The notes under the pieces: model-generated
The model's input: the letters and a program-made list of their open reading frames with translations, nothing else
Databases searched by the model: none
Told to the model about the DNA's origin: nothing
Made by a program: the position numbers and the translations under genes
Assembly: GCA_046296435.1 (NCBI GenBank)
Contig: JBKBLI010000001.1
Span: forward strand, 1-64,000
Length of the DNA stretch: 64,000 nt
DNA from: M3007 sp046296435
GTDB taxonomy: Bacteria; Bacteroidota; Bacteroidia; Chitinophagales; Saprospiraceae
Direction: 5' to 3'
Part shown: one piece after another, positions 33,752 through 41,796 of the stretch
Layout: every line of letters starts with the position of its first letter
Position numbering within the stretch: position 1 is the stretch's first letter

Positions 33752-35326
33752 ATGGCCTACGAATATAAACTCCCCCACATCGGCGAAGAAGTCGTCGGGA
33801 AAGTACTGGAAATCCGCGTAAAACCAGGCGATGCCATCGCTAAAGATCAGATCGTCATGCTCATCGGCACCGACAAGGTGGATGCCGAGATCCCCGCCGA
33901 CATCGACGGCACGGTAGAAGAGGTGTGCGTCAAAGTGGGCGACGAAGTCCAAGAGGGCGACCTCATCCTGCGCATCGCCGCCGCCGCCGCCGAAACGCCG
34001 GCCGGCCCCTCCGCGCCCCCTGCGCCCGCAACTCCCCAAAACAAACCCGCAAGCCCTAAGACCGAAACCAATGCCAATTTCGTGCTGCACATGCCGGATA
34101 TGGGCGAAAACGTAACTGGCAAAATTCTTGAAATAAAAGTCAAGCCCGGCCAGACCGTCCAGCCCGACGATTTGATCGCCATAGTGGCCACAGATAAGGT
34201 GGACGCCGAAGTGCCCGCCGAAAAGTCTGGGGTCGTCGCAGAAATATTCGTCAAAAAAGGCGATGAAATAAGCGGAGGATCGCCGCTGATCAGCCTCAGC
34301 GGCGTGAGCGAAGCTGCCGGAACCAATGCCGCGCCCCAGCCCACGCCCCCCTCGCCTACTCCCGATCCCGCAGTCCCATCGACGGTCCCGGACCCAAGCC
34401 CCTCGTCCACAGCCGCATCAGGGTCTAAAGTCCGCACATCCCCCCTGGCCCGCAAACGGGCCAGAGAACTGGGCATCGATCTTGCACAGGTACCCCTGCC
34501 CGCCGGCGCGGCCCGCCTGTCTTACAAAGATGTGATCGAACACGTGAAAAACAGGATGAAAGCGCCCGCCCAAACAGCAGGCGCCACAGGCGGCGTCGCC
34601 CACAAACCGCTGCCAAACTTCGAGCGCTTCGGCGAAGTGGAGCGCGTCGATCAAAGCCGCATCGGCGTCATCACCGCCGACAACATGGTTTACGCCTTCA
34701 ATGCCATCCCTCATGCCTGGATCTCAGAAAAAATCGACATCACCCGCCTCGAAGAATTGCGCCAACAGTATAAGGATACCGTCAAAGCCGCCGGAGGCAG
34801 TCTGACTACCACCGCCATCCTGACTAAAGCCATAGCCGGCCTGCTGCGCAAAATGCCGCAATTCAACGCCAGCTACGACCCCGAAAAACGCGAAGTGATC
34901 TTCAAAAAGTACTACAACATCGGCATCGCCGTCGATACCCCGCGCGGCCTGCTCGTGCCCGTCATCCGCCATGCCGACCGCAAAAGCCTGACCGAAATAT
35001 CGGTCGAGCTAAGCGAACTGAGCGCGCGCACCCGCGACGGCAAAAACAAACCGGACGACCTCGACGGCGGCACTTTTTCGATCTCCAACATCGGCGGAAT
35101 AGGCGGAACGAATATGCTCTCAATCGTCAACTGGCCCCAAGTGGCCATTTTGAGCGTCACCGCCGCCGCGATGGAAGCGCGCTGGAACGGCTCGCAATTC
35201 GAACCGCGCCTGATGATGCCGGTCACCATCGGATGGGACCACCGCGTGATCAACGGCGCCGACGCAGCCCGTTTCCTCCAATCGCTCAAAGCCATACTGG
35301 AGGAGCCTTTTCTGGGCTGGCTCTGA
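33752..35326 (+). CDS. aceF: Dihydrolipoyllysine acetyltransferase, pyruvate dehydrogenase E2
   Basis: Core of the PDH complex that moves acetyl from lipoate to CoA. It has two lipoyl domains, with lipoyl lysines at Lys42 and Lys149 in matching TDKVDAE motifs, separated and followed by Ala/Pro-rich linkers. A peripheral E1/E3-binding domain follows (VRTSPLARKRARELG), then the catalytic acetyltransferase domain. The active site reads GWDHRVINGADAARF: the usual HxxxDG aspartate is Asn, a change also known in Azotobacter vinelandii E2. 524 residues, in an operon with aceE. The downstream end approaches an assembly gap. Confidence 0.93.
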   Translation: MAYEYKLPHIGEEVVGKVLEIRVKPGDAIAKDQIVMLIGTDKVDAEIPADIDGTVEEVCVKVGDEVQEGDLILRIAAAAAETPAGPSAPPAPATPQNKPASPKTETNANFVLHMPDMGENVTGKILEIKVKPGQTVQPDDLIAIVATDKVDAEVPAEKSGVVAEIFVKKGDEISGGSPLISLSGVSEAAGTNAAPQPTPPSPTPDPAVPSTVPDPSPSSTAASGSKVRTSPLARKRARELGIDLAQVPLPAGAARLSYKDVIEHVKNRMKAPAQTAGATGGVAHKPLPNFERFGEVERVDQSRIGVITADNMVYAFNAIPHAWISEKIDITRLEELRQQYKDTVKAAGGSLTTTAILTKAIAGLLRKMPQFNASYDPEKREVIFKKYYNIGIAVDTPRGLLVPVIRHADRKSLTEISVELSELSARTRDGKNKPDDLDGGTFSISNIGGIGGTNMLSIVNWPQVAILSVTAAAMEARWNGSQFEPRLMMPVTIGWDHRVINGADAARFLQSLKAILEEPFLGWL

Positions 35327-35388
35327 GCGCGCCACACCTTGCATTCTCCCGCTTTTTCTTCAAAAAAAAATGCGACGACGCGGGCGAG

Positions 35389-35487
35389 NNNNNNNNNNNN
35401 NNNNNNNNNNNNNNNNNNNNNNNNNNNNNNNNNNNNNNNNNNNNNNNNNNNNNNNNNNNNNNNNNNNNNNNNNNNNNNNNNNNNNNN
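35389..35487. other. Assembly gap (99 N)
   Basis: Lies between aceF and the proline-rich anti-sigma candidate. Its left flank is a T5-C-T2-C-A9 palindrome with GC-rich arms (CTCCCGC at 35346-35352, GCGGGCGAG at 35380-35388), so the assembly stops at the end of a predicted hairpin. Any gene inside the gap is unknown. Confidence 0.95.
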
Positions 35488-35593
35488 AGCAAAGCGCAGA
35501 CTGCGCGTAGGAGCGCGGACACAAACGCTGCAAAATACCGACAGGTAACCGGAGCGGCCCCAAGCGTGCGCCAAGCTGCGCGTCACGCCAGAT

Positions 35594-36205
35594 TCAATGT
35601 TTCGTTTGCCGACCCGAAACGACCGGACTCGGCTTGACCGGCAGAGGTTCCAATTCGGTTTCCCAAGCCTTGCCGGCAAGTTTGCGAAGTTCAAGGCGGC
35701 GCAATTCAGCCGTGTTTTTGGGGGTCTGCATATCCTCGCTGCGCCGCGCAGACGGCTTATACAGGGACTCGGAAGCCTTTTCGGATTCGGACAAGACCGG
35801 CGCTGCGGCAGCCGGCATAGCTTCCGGTTGGAGCGTACGGCGCAGGGGCCTGGGAGCGGGCTGCGGGAGCGCAGGCGCCGGGGGCGGCGCAGGTAGAGGG
35901 TCGGGAGCCGTCGCGGCGTGCTGCTCAAACGCTTGCGCAGTAGGCGGAACGTCGCTTTGCGCAAGGGGCATACTTTCATTAGAGACCCATTGCCAATAAG
36001 CGATTACAGCCACGGCCAGTACGGCGAGCGCCGTGATGCCCTTGACGGCGGGGCTGATCGCCGTCGGCCGGATCCGACGTCGGATTTGATTCCAGACGTG
36101 CGCCGAAGGCCGATCCCAACCGTTGGGACTGTGCCAGTCAGGCAGCGATTCCAGAATGCTGCGAAAGAGTTCGTCGGGTTGCTGCGTCTCTTTTTCCTCC
36201 GTCAT
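35594..36205 (-). CDS. Single-pass, proline-rich membrane protein, anti-sigma candidate
   Basis: 203 residues: a cytoplasmic N-terminal segment (ELFRSILESLPDWHSPNGWDRPSAHVWNQI), one membrane helix at about 57-71 (GITALAVLAVAVIAYW), and a periplasmic Pro/Ala-rich tail with no folded-domain signature. It starts 20 bases after the ECF sigma stop. Gene order and topology suggest an anti-sigma factor, but no known anti-sigma domain is recognisable, so the role is inferred. Confidence 0.7.
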   Translation of the reverse strand: MTEEKETQQPDELFRSILESLPDWHSPNGWDRPSAHVWNQIRRRIRPTAISPAVKGITALAVLAVAVIAYWQWVSNESMPLAQSDVPPTAQAFEQHAATAPDPLPAPPPAPALPQPAPRPLRRTLQPEAMPAAAAPVLSESEKASESLYKPSARRSEDMQTPKNTAELRRLELRKLAGKAWETELEPLPVKPSPVVSGRQTKH

Positions 36206-36225
36206 GAGCTTGATTGTGGCATGCG

Positions 36226-36768
36226 TTATGTGTAAGACTTCTCCAGCAGGCGTTTCAGATACTCCCTTGCTTTGAAAAGCTGGCTTTTGCTGGCGCCAAT
36301 GCTAATTCCCAGTTGTTCGGCGATTTCCTCGTGCGAAAATCCTTCGATGGCATACAGATTAAAGACCGTTCGGTAGCCTGTAGGCAACTTCTGCAACAGG
36401 CTGACCAAATATTCTGCATCCATATTGCCGGCAATATCTTCCCGCGTGGGCATTTGATTTTCGAACGCCCCGAAATCGCCTGTATTTTTCAAAAAATCTT
36501 TTTGCTTACGCAGGTGGCTCAACGCCGTATTGACCATGATGCGGCGTATCCAGGCGCCCAACGGGCCGTCGCCCCTGAATTGCGCCATATCCCGATACAC
36601 CCGCACAAAACCTTCCTGCAGCAAATCCTCCGCCTCGTTCCGATCCCTGGCAAAACGCAGCACCACCCTAAACATGATTGCGCTGAATTTTTTGTACAGC
36701 GCTTCTTGGTGGCTGTAGCTTTCGCGCAACACGCCCATCACCAAATCCTGATCGCTGAATTGCTGCAT
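36226..36768 (-). CDS. ECF-family RNA polymerase sigma factor
   Basis: About 180 residues from ATG 36768: region 2 (FSAIMFRVVLRFARDRNEAEDLLQEGFVRVY, with GAWIRRIMVNTALSHLRK) and region 4 (LQKLPTGYRTVFNLYAIEGFSHEEIAEQLGISIGASKSQL) are both complete and typical of Bacteroidota ECF factors. The frame is open up to an ATG at 36909, which would add 47 residues unlike the family. 36768 gives the normal length, but the longer start cannot be excluded, since TACGTTTTG, a near match to the -7 box, lies at about 36946-36954 on the minus strand. Operon with the proline-rich membrane protein. Confidence 0.85.
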   Translation of the reverse strand: MQQFSDQDLVMGVLRESYSHQEALYKKFSAIMFRVVLRFARDRNEAEDLLQEGFVRVYRDMAQFRGDGPLGAWIRRIMVNTALSHLRKQKDFLKNTGDFGAFENQMPTREDIAGNMDAEYLVSLLQKLPTGYRTVFNLYAIEGFSHEEIAEQLGISIGASKSQLFKAREYLKRLLEKSYT

Positions 36769-36970
36769 GCGCTTCGTAGTGTAATTGACGCCGTTAGAGG
36801 CTTCGAGGTTGTCTGTAATGATTATTTTTTCCTGAACCGCGTCTGCGCCATGCGGTCGTGCAACATCCGCCGGAGAGTATCGTTCTTTGAAAGTTCTGAA
36901 AAAGGACATACTTGCAAACAGCGCCGATCTCTCGGTTTAGAAAAAGACAAAACGTAGCATTCGCCAAATT

Positions 36971-37474
36971 ATGATACCGGAATTTGAAAACCTTAGCCAG
37001 GAAGAACGCGACGCGCTATTCGCCGCTCCCATATGGATCAGCATCCTTGTTGCGGGGGCCGACGGCGAGTTCGACCGCGAAGAGCGCCGCTGGACAGATA
37101 GGCTCGTGAAAGTCAAGTCGTTTAGCAAACCGCGCGCCCTCAATCCCTACTACAAAGAAGTAGGCGAGCATTTTTGGACAAAAATCGAATCGGCGCTGGC
37201 CGAGTTGCCCGCCGACCCAAACCGCCGCGCCGAAATACTCAACGAACGCCTTGCCAAACTCAACGACACCCTCGCCAAACTGCCGCAAGCGCTGGGCGCG
37301 GGTTTGTACAAAAGCTGGCTGACCATAGCCGACGAAGCCGCCCGCGCATCCGGCGGATTCTTGCGCATCGGATCAATCAGCGCGGCGGAAGCGCGCTGGA
37401 TACATCTGCCCATGCTCCAACCTATCGCTATGCCCCAGGCGGCAGAAGAAACGCCGGAAGACGCCGAAGATTAA
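36971..37474 (+). CDS. Small acidic helical protein, possibly TerB-like
   Basis: 167 residues, cytoplasmic, without signal peptide or membrane helix. The opening AAPIWISILVAGADGEFDREERRW resembles the first helices and acidic loop of TerB-like (tellurite-resistance B) domains; the rest is helical (RAEILNERLAKLNDTLAKLPQ) with a charged acidic tail. The family assignment is tentative. It stands between the sigma gene (divergent) and topA (150 bases downstream, separate promoter). Confidence 0.7.
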   Translation: MIPEFENLSQEERDALFAAPIWISILVAGADGEFDREERRWTDRLVKVKSFSKPRALNPYYKEVGEHFWTKIESALAELPADPNRRAEILNERLAKLNDTLAKLPQALGAGLYKSWLTIADEAARASGGFLRIGSISAAEARWIHLPMLQPIAMPQAAEETPEDAED

Positions 37475-37539
37475 CCCCCGGGCAACGCCGCTGCCGCGGT
37501 AGAGAAGCGGCAAATTTCTATTCCTTTTTCGCCAGTCAA

Positions 37540-37568
37540 TTGCGCCAAGCGCATTTGTTTTAACTTTG
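37540..37568 (+). promoter_or_regulatory. Promoter of topA: TTG-N18-TAACTTTG
   Basis: TTG at 37540-37542 and TAACTTTG at 37561-37568 are separated by 18 bases, a full match to the Bacteroidota promoter layout. The ATG at 37624 follows after a leader of about 50 bases. Confidence 0.7.
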
Positions 37569-37623
37569 CGGCGCAAACCAAAGGGCAACAAGTCTTGTTT
37601 TCCCGAAAAAAGCACCGATTACC

Positions 37624-40134
37624 ATGGCAAAAAAAATGTTGATTGTGGAGTCTCCCGCCAAGGCCAAGACGATCGAGAAGTACCTCGGCGGGGATTTCAT
37701 AGTAACGTCGTCATACGGACACATCCGCGATCTGGTCAAAGGCAGCGACCTCGGCGTGGATGTGGACAACGGATACAGACCCAATTACGTCATCCCCGAA
37801 GACAAACTCAAGACGGTCAAACAACTGCGCGAAAAAGCGGCCGGCGTCTCAGAAATATGGCTTGCAACCGATGAGGACCGCGAAGGAGAAGCCATCAGTT
37901 GGCACCTTTGCGAAGTGTTGGGCCTGGATCCCGCATCCACTCCGCGCATTGTGTTCCACGAAATCACCAAACCCGCCATCCAAAAGGCAGTCCAAAACCC
38001 CCGAAAAGTAGATCTTAGCCTGGTCAACGCCCAACAGGCGCGGCGGGTGCTCGACCGCCTGGTGGGTTGGGAACTGTCCGGACTGCTCTGGAAAAAAGTC
38101 AAAAGCCAACTTTCAGCCGGCCGGGTGCAGTCGGTTGCCGTCAAATTGGTCGTCGAAAGAGAGCGAGAGATTCAGCGCTTCAAGAGTACGGCATTTTTCC
38201 GCATCGCAGCCGAATTCAACGCGCCCAACGCGCAGGGGCGTCTTACCGCGTTCAAAGCCGAAAGCCCGCGACGGCTCGAGCAGTCGGCCGACGCCGAAGC
38301 CTTTCTCAAAGCCTGCATCGGCGCAACTTTCGCCGTTGCGCACGTCGAAGTCAAGCCTGCCAAACGCAAACCCGCGCCCCCCTTCACCACCTCTACCCTC
38401 CAGCAGGAAGCCAGTCGCAAGTTGGGCTTTTCGGTAACCCGCACCATGTCCATCGCCCAAAAACTCTATGAAGAAGGTCTTATCACCTATATGCGCACAG
38501 ACTCGGTCAACCTCAGCGAGACAGCCGTGCAAGCCATCAGCAACGAAATCGTCGCCCAATATGGGGCCAACTACCTGCAAGTGCGTCGATACAAAAACAA
38601 AAATGAGTCCGCCCAGGAAGCGCACGAAGCCATTCGCCCAACCTATATCGAGCGGCAGCAGGTAAGCGGCAACCGCGACGAACAACGCCTCTACGAACTG
38701 ATCTGGAAACGCGCCATCGCTTCCCAGATGGCCGACGCCGAATTAGAGCGCACCATTGCGCACATCGACATCTCGTCCAACCCAACGCCCGAAAAGCCGC
38801 ACTTGGTCGCCGAAGGCGAAACGCTCAAATTCGACGGCTTTCTCAAAGTATATCTCGAGAGTAAAGACGAAGAGGAAGGCGAAGAAACCGCAGGTATCCT
38901 TCCGCCGCTTCGCGTGGGGCAAGTCTTAGACTTGCAGCAGATGACCGCCACCGAAAAATTTACCCGCCCCCCGGCCCGATATACCGAAGCCAGCCTGGTC
39001 AAAAAATTAGAAGAACTCGGCATCGGCCGCCCCTCTACTTACGCCCCTACCATCGCCAAAATCACCGAAGCTAACAGAGGGTACGTGGTGCGCGAAAACA
39101 AAACCGGCGAAACGCGCAACTACCGTATCCTGACGCTCAAAAATGACCAGTTGATCCAAAGCATCGGCAAGGAAAACGCGGGCGCAGCCAAAAACGTCCT
39201 TTGCCCTACCGACATGGGCATGGTCGTAACAGATTTCCTCGACGGGCATTTCGACAAGGTGATGGACTATCAGTTCACCGCCAACATCGAAAACCGATTC
39301 GATCAAATCGCCGAAGGGCGAGAGGAATGGGTGCGGGTAATTGACGACTTCTATAGACCCTTTCATGAGGACGTGCTCAAAACCCAGAAAGAAGCCGACC
39401 GCGCCAGCGGCGAGCGCATACTGGGCCAAGATCCCGCCACAGGACTCACCGTGCTGGTGCGCATGAGCAGCCTCGGCAAACCCGTAGTCCAGATCGGCGC
39501 AAGCTCCGAACTCGAAAAAGGTCAAAAACCGCGTTACGCCAATCTGAAGCCCAACACGAGCTTAGAAACCATTACGCTGCACGAAGCGCTCAGTTGCTTC
39601 GCGCTACCGCGCACGCTGGGCGAATTTCAGGGCAAAGAAGTAAGCGTCAACAGCGGGCGCTACGGCCCCTACGTCAAATACGGCGAACAGTTTATCTCCC
39701 TGGCAAAAACTGACGACCCTTTCGAAATCACACTCGACCGCGCCGTCGAATTGATTCGCGAAAAAATGGAAGCCGACAAGCCCCTGGCCGTCTATCAAGA
39801 CATGCCCGTCACCAAAGGCAAAGGCCGCTTCGGCCCCTTCATCAAATGGGGAGACCTGTTCATCAATGTGCCCAAAAAGTACAACTTCGACCAACTGACC
39901 GAGCAGGAAGCCATCACCCTCATCAACGAAAAATTGGCCAAAGAGGCCAATCGCTACATCCAACACTGGCCCGAAGAAGGTCTCAGCATCGAAAATGGTC
40001 GTTGGGGCCCCTTTATCCGCGCCGGAAAAAAGATGATCAACCTGCCCCGAAAAGACGGACAGAAAATGACCGCCGACGAAGCCCAAAAACTCACGCTATC
40101 CGAAGTGAAAGCCATCGTGCAAACAAACGGCTAA
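37624..40134 (+). CDS. topA: DNA topoisomerase I (type IA)
   Basis: Relaxes negative supercoils by single-strand passage. The Toprim domain opens MLIVESPAKAKTIEKYLG and carries the acidic cluster ATDEDREGEA at about 80-90. The active-site tyrosine is Tyr289 in ITYMRTDSVN. Next come YTEASLVKKLEELGIGRPST and the gate domains. Instead of zinc ribbons, the C-terminus has three Topo-C type repeats, each with the G-R-x-G-P-(Y/F)-(V/I)-(K/R) core: GRYGPYVKYG, GRFGPFIKWG and GRWGPFIRAG. 836 residues, single gene with a good promoter. Confidence 0.95.
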   Translation: MAKKMLIVESPAKAKTIEKYLGGDFIVTSSYGHIRDLVKGSDLGVDVDNGYRPNYVIPEDKLKTVKQLREKAAGVSEIWLATDEDREGEAISWHLCEVLGLDPASTPRIVFHEITKPAIQKAVQNPRKVDLSLVNAQQARRVLDRLVGWELSGLLWKKVKSQLSAGRVQSVAVKLVVEREREIQRFKSTAFFRIAAEFNAPNAQGRLTAFKAESPRRLEQSADAEAFLKACIGATFAVAHVEVKPAKRKPAPPFTTSTLQQEASRKLGFSVTRTMSIAQKLYEEGLITYMRTDSVNLSETAVQAISNEIVAQYGANYLQVRRYKNKNESAQEAHEAIRPTYIERQQVSGNRDEQRLYELIWKRAIASQMADAELERTIAHIDISSNPTPEKPHLVAEGETLKFDGFLKVYLESKDEEEGEETAGILPPLRVGQVLDLQQMTATEKFTRPPARYTEASLVKKLEELGIGRPSTYAPTIAKITEANRGYVVRENKTGETRNYRILTLKNDQLIQSIGKENAGAAKNVLCPTDMGMVVTDFLDGHFDKVMDYQFTANIENRFDQIAEGREEWVRVIDDFYRPFHEDVLKTQKEADRASGERILGQDPATGLTVLVRMSSLGKPVVQIGASSELEKGQKPRYANLKPNTSLETITLHEALSCFALPRTLGEFQGKEVSVNSGRYGPYVKYGEQFISLAKTDDPFEITLDRAVELIREKMEADKPLAVYQDMPVTKGKGRFGPFIKWGDLFINVPKKYNFDQLTEQEAITLINEKLAKEANRYIQHWPEEGLSIENGRWGPFIRAGKKMINLPRKDGQKMTADEAQKLTLSEVKAIVQTNG

Positions 40135-40206
40135 ACGACCCCGCCGCATGCGCAGGCTAACGCCCTAGGCGATCGGGGCTTCAGCCCAAGCGCAAAAAGC
40201 GCCCGC

Positions 40207-41532
40207 TTAGCTCCGCACAGCTTTGCGATACGTTGGTCTGCCCTGCGACCATATCCGAAGCGTATAAACGCCCGTAGGAAGACCCTCCGCCCGAATCGCC
40301 AGCACCCCGCTTCGCCCAAGTAGCCGCTCGACATGCCAGATGCGGCCATCCGCCCCCCATACCTCAATGGCCTCGACGGGCGCCTCGCTGTAGATCTGCC
40401 AAACGCCGGCCGTGGGATTGGGCCATGCAGAAGATATGCGCTCCCTGACCGACGGCTCCGACTGTGGTACCGATGTCGTACATTCCAACCAGTTGAGCAG
40501 GTCCCACAGTTGACGCCCAAATGCAAAGGGCGAAAGCCCGGAGTCCGCACCCTGACGCACCACTACCCAGCCCTTCGACGGGACTACGTGGATGATCTGG
40601 TCGTCGCGACCTAAGGCCGCGTACAAGTCGTCCGGAGCCTGAGGGTACATCTTGCCGGGTATTACCCACTGCACGCCAGGAACCATCAGGGAAGGCTGCC
40701 CATTCAGCCACCACAAGTACCCATATGCCCGATTGAGCGTTTGCGACGACGTGATCATGGCGTCAAAATATCCCTGATCGGCCAAAAGCGTATCCCCGTC
40801 CCATACCCCGCGCCCCAGACACAACAAGCCAAACCGAGCCATGTCGCGCGCCCGGCCATACATCACATGATCCAGCCAAAAGCCCTTCATCCCCGTCCCG
40901 TCGAACACAAAGGATTTGGTCAAGGCGGTCAAGGTCTGGCCGCTCGCGTTCTCAAGAACATTATGCAGCAGTCGATAGGGCGCATTGTGATAAGCCCAAC
41001 GCGCGCCAGCATCTGCTTTATAGACCAAACATTCAGGTAGCGTACAGTTGCTTGGATCCGGAATGGCAGGCGTCGGGGGCAGGGCGTCGTCCAAGCCGTT
41101 GGTCATGCTCAGTTGGTGTCGCACCGTAATCAACGCCTCCTTATCCGGCGGGCAATTCGTCCAACCGGAGCCGAGAAAAACGGCGCTCGGCATCTCAATA
41201 TCCAGCATGCCGGCCTCCTGCGCTTGCCCAACCATGAAAGCCGTCAGGGATTTGCCGGCCGAAGCCCAATACCAGTAAGACTCCTGACCAACCGCACCGA
41301 AGTACTTCTCCAGCACAATTTTACCGTCCTTGAGCAACACAAACGAACGGCTATTGACCGACTCCAACCAAGCGTAAAGGCTATCGATACGCTCTTTGCA
41401 AAACCCCAGACTATCCGGCGAAAGCGTCGCCCACGATGGCCCTGTTTTGGGCGGAAAATAAAGAGCGGTTTGCGCTTGGGCGGCGCAAACATACGCCATG
41501 CACAACAAAAACAAAATCAAACGCATCGCCAT
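40207..41532 (-). CDS. Secreted serine hydrolase (class C beta-lactamase fold) with T9SS sorting domain
   Basis: About 441 residues. The signal peptide (MRLILFLLCMAYVCAAQAQ) is followed by a beta-lactamase/penicillin-binding esterase domain with the S-x-x-K nucleophile motif (Ser91, Lys94 in WASAGKS) and the Y-x-N motif YHN. The C-terminal ~80 residues (AWPNPTAGVWQIYSE ... GVYTLRIWSQGRP) are a type A T9SS sorting domain, so the enzyme is exported and bound to the surface or released. It could be a D-aminopeptidase-, esterase- or lactamase-type hydrolase; the substrate is unknown. Start at ATG 41532 or 41526; the longer frame runs through a T6-CATG-A7 palindrome and lacks coding character. Confidence 0.85.
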   Translation of the reverse strand: MAMRLILFLLCMAYVCAAQAQTALYFPPKTGPSWATLSPDSLGFCKERIDSLYAWLESVNSRSFVLLKDGKIVLEKYFGAVGQESYWYWASAGKSLTAFMVGQAQEAGMLDIEMPSAVFLGSGWTNCPPDKEALITVRHQLSMTNGLDDALPPTPAIPDPSNCTLPECLVYKADAGARWAYHNAPYRLLHNVLENASGQTLTALTKSFVFDGTGMKGFWLDHVMYGRARDMARFGLLCLGRGVWDGDTLLADQGYFDAMITSSQTLNRAYGYLWWLNGQPSLMVPGVQWVIPGKMYPQAPDDLYAALGRDDQIIHVVPSKGWVVVRQGADSGLSPFAFGRQLWDLLNWLECTTSVPQSEPSVRERISSAWPNPTAGVWQIYSEAPVEAIEVWGADGRIWHVERLLGRSGVLAIRAEGLPTGVYTLRIWSQGRPTYRKAVRS

Positions 41533-41796
41533 ATCGCCTATTTTTTCATGAAAAAAATCACACAGATGGCTCCCGCGCAATGAGCGCCCGCCGCCGCAGA
41601 TTGCGAAATTCCCGCCGCCCCGCTTCCCTTTTTTGGAGAAAAACAGACCCGATCATGGCTTTTGAGCACAGAACACATGCCCCTACCCTGTAGCCCCCCG
41701 CTCTTTTTCGAAAAAAAACGGACCGGCCGCATATCTTTCAATCCGGGAACACCGAAATCCGATACGCTTTTTTTGACTCGCCGAAGCGCCAATGGT
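41533..41796. other. Spacer with three T-run/A-run palindromes
   Basis: Between two minus-strand T9SS genes. Palindromes: T6-CATG-A7 at 41541-41557, T6-GGAG-A5 at 41629-41643, T5-CG-A8 at 41704-41718. No gene seen. Confidence 0.65.
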
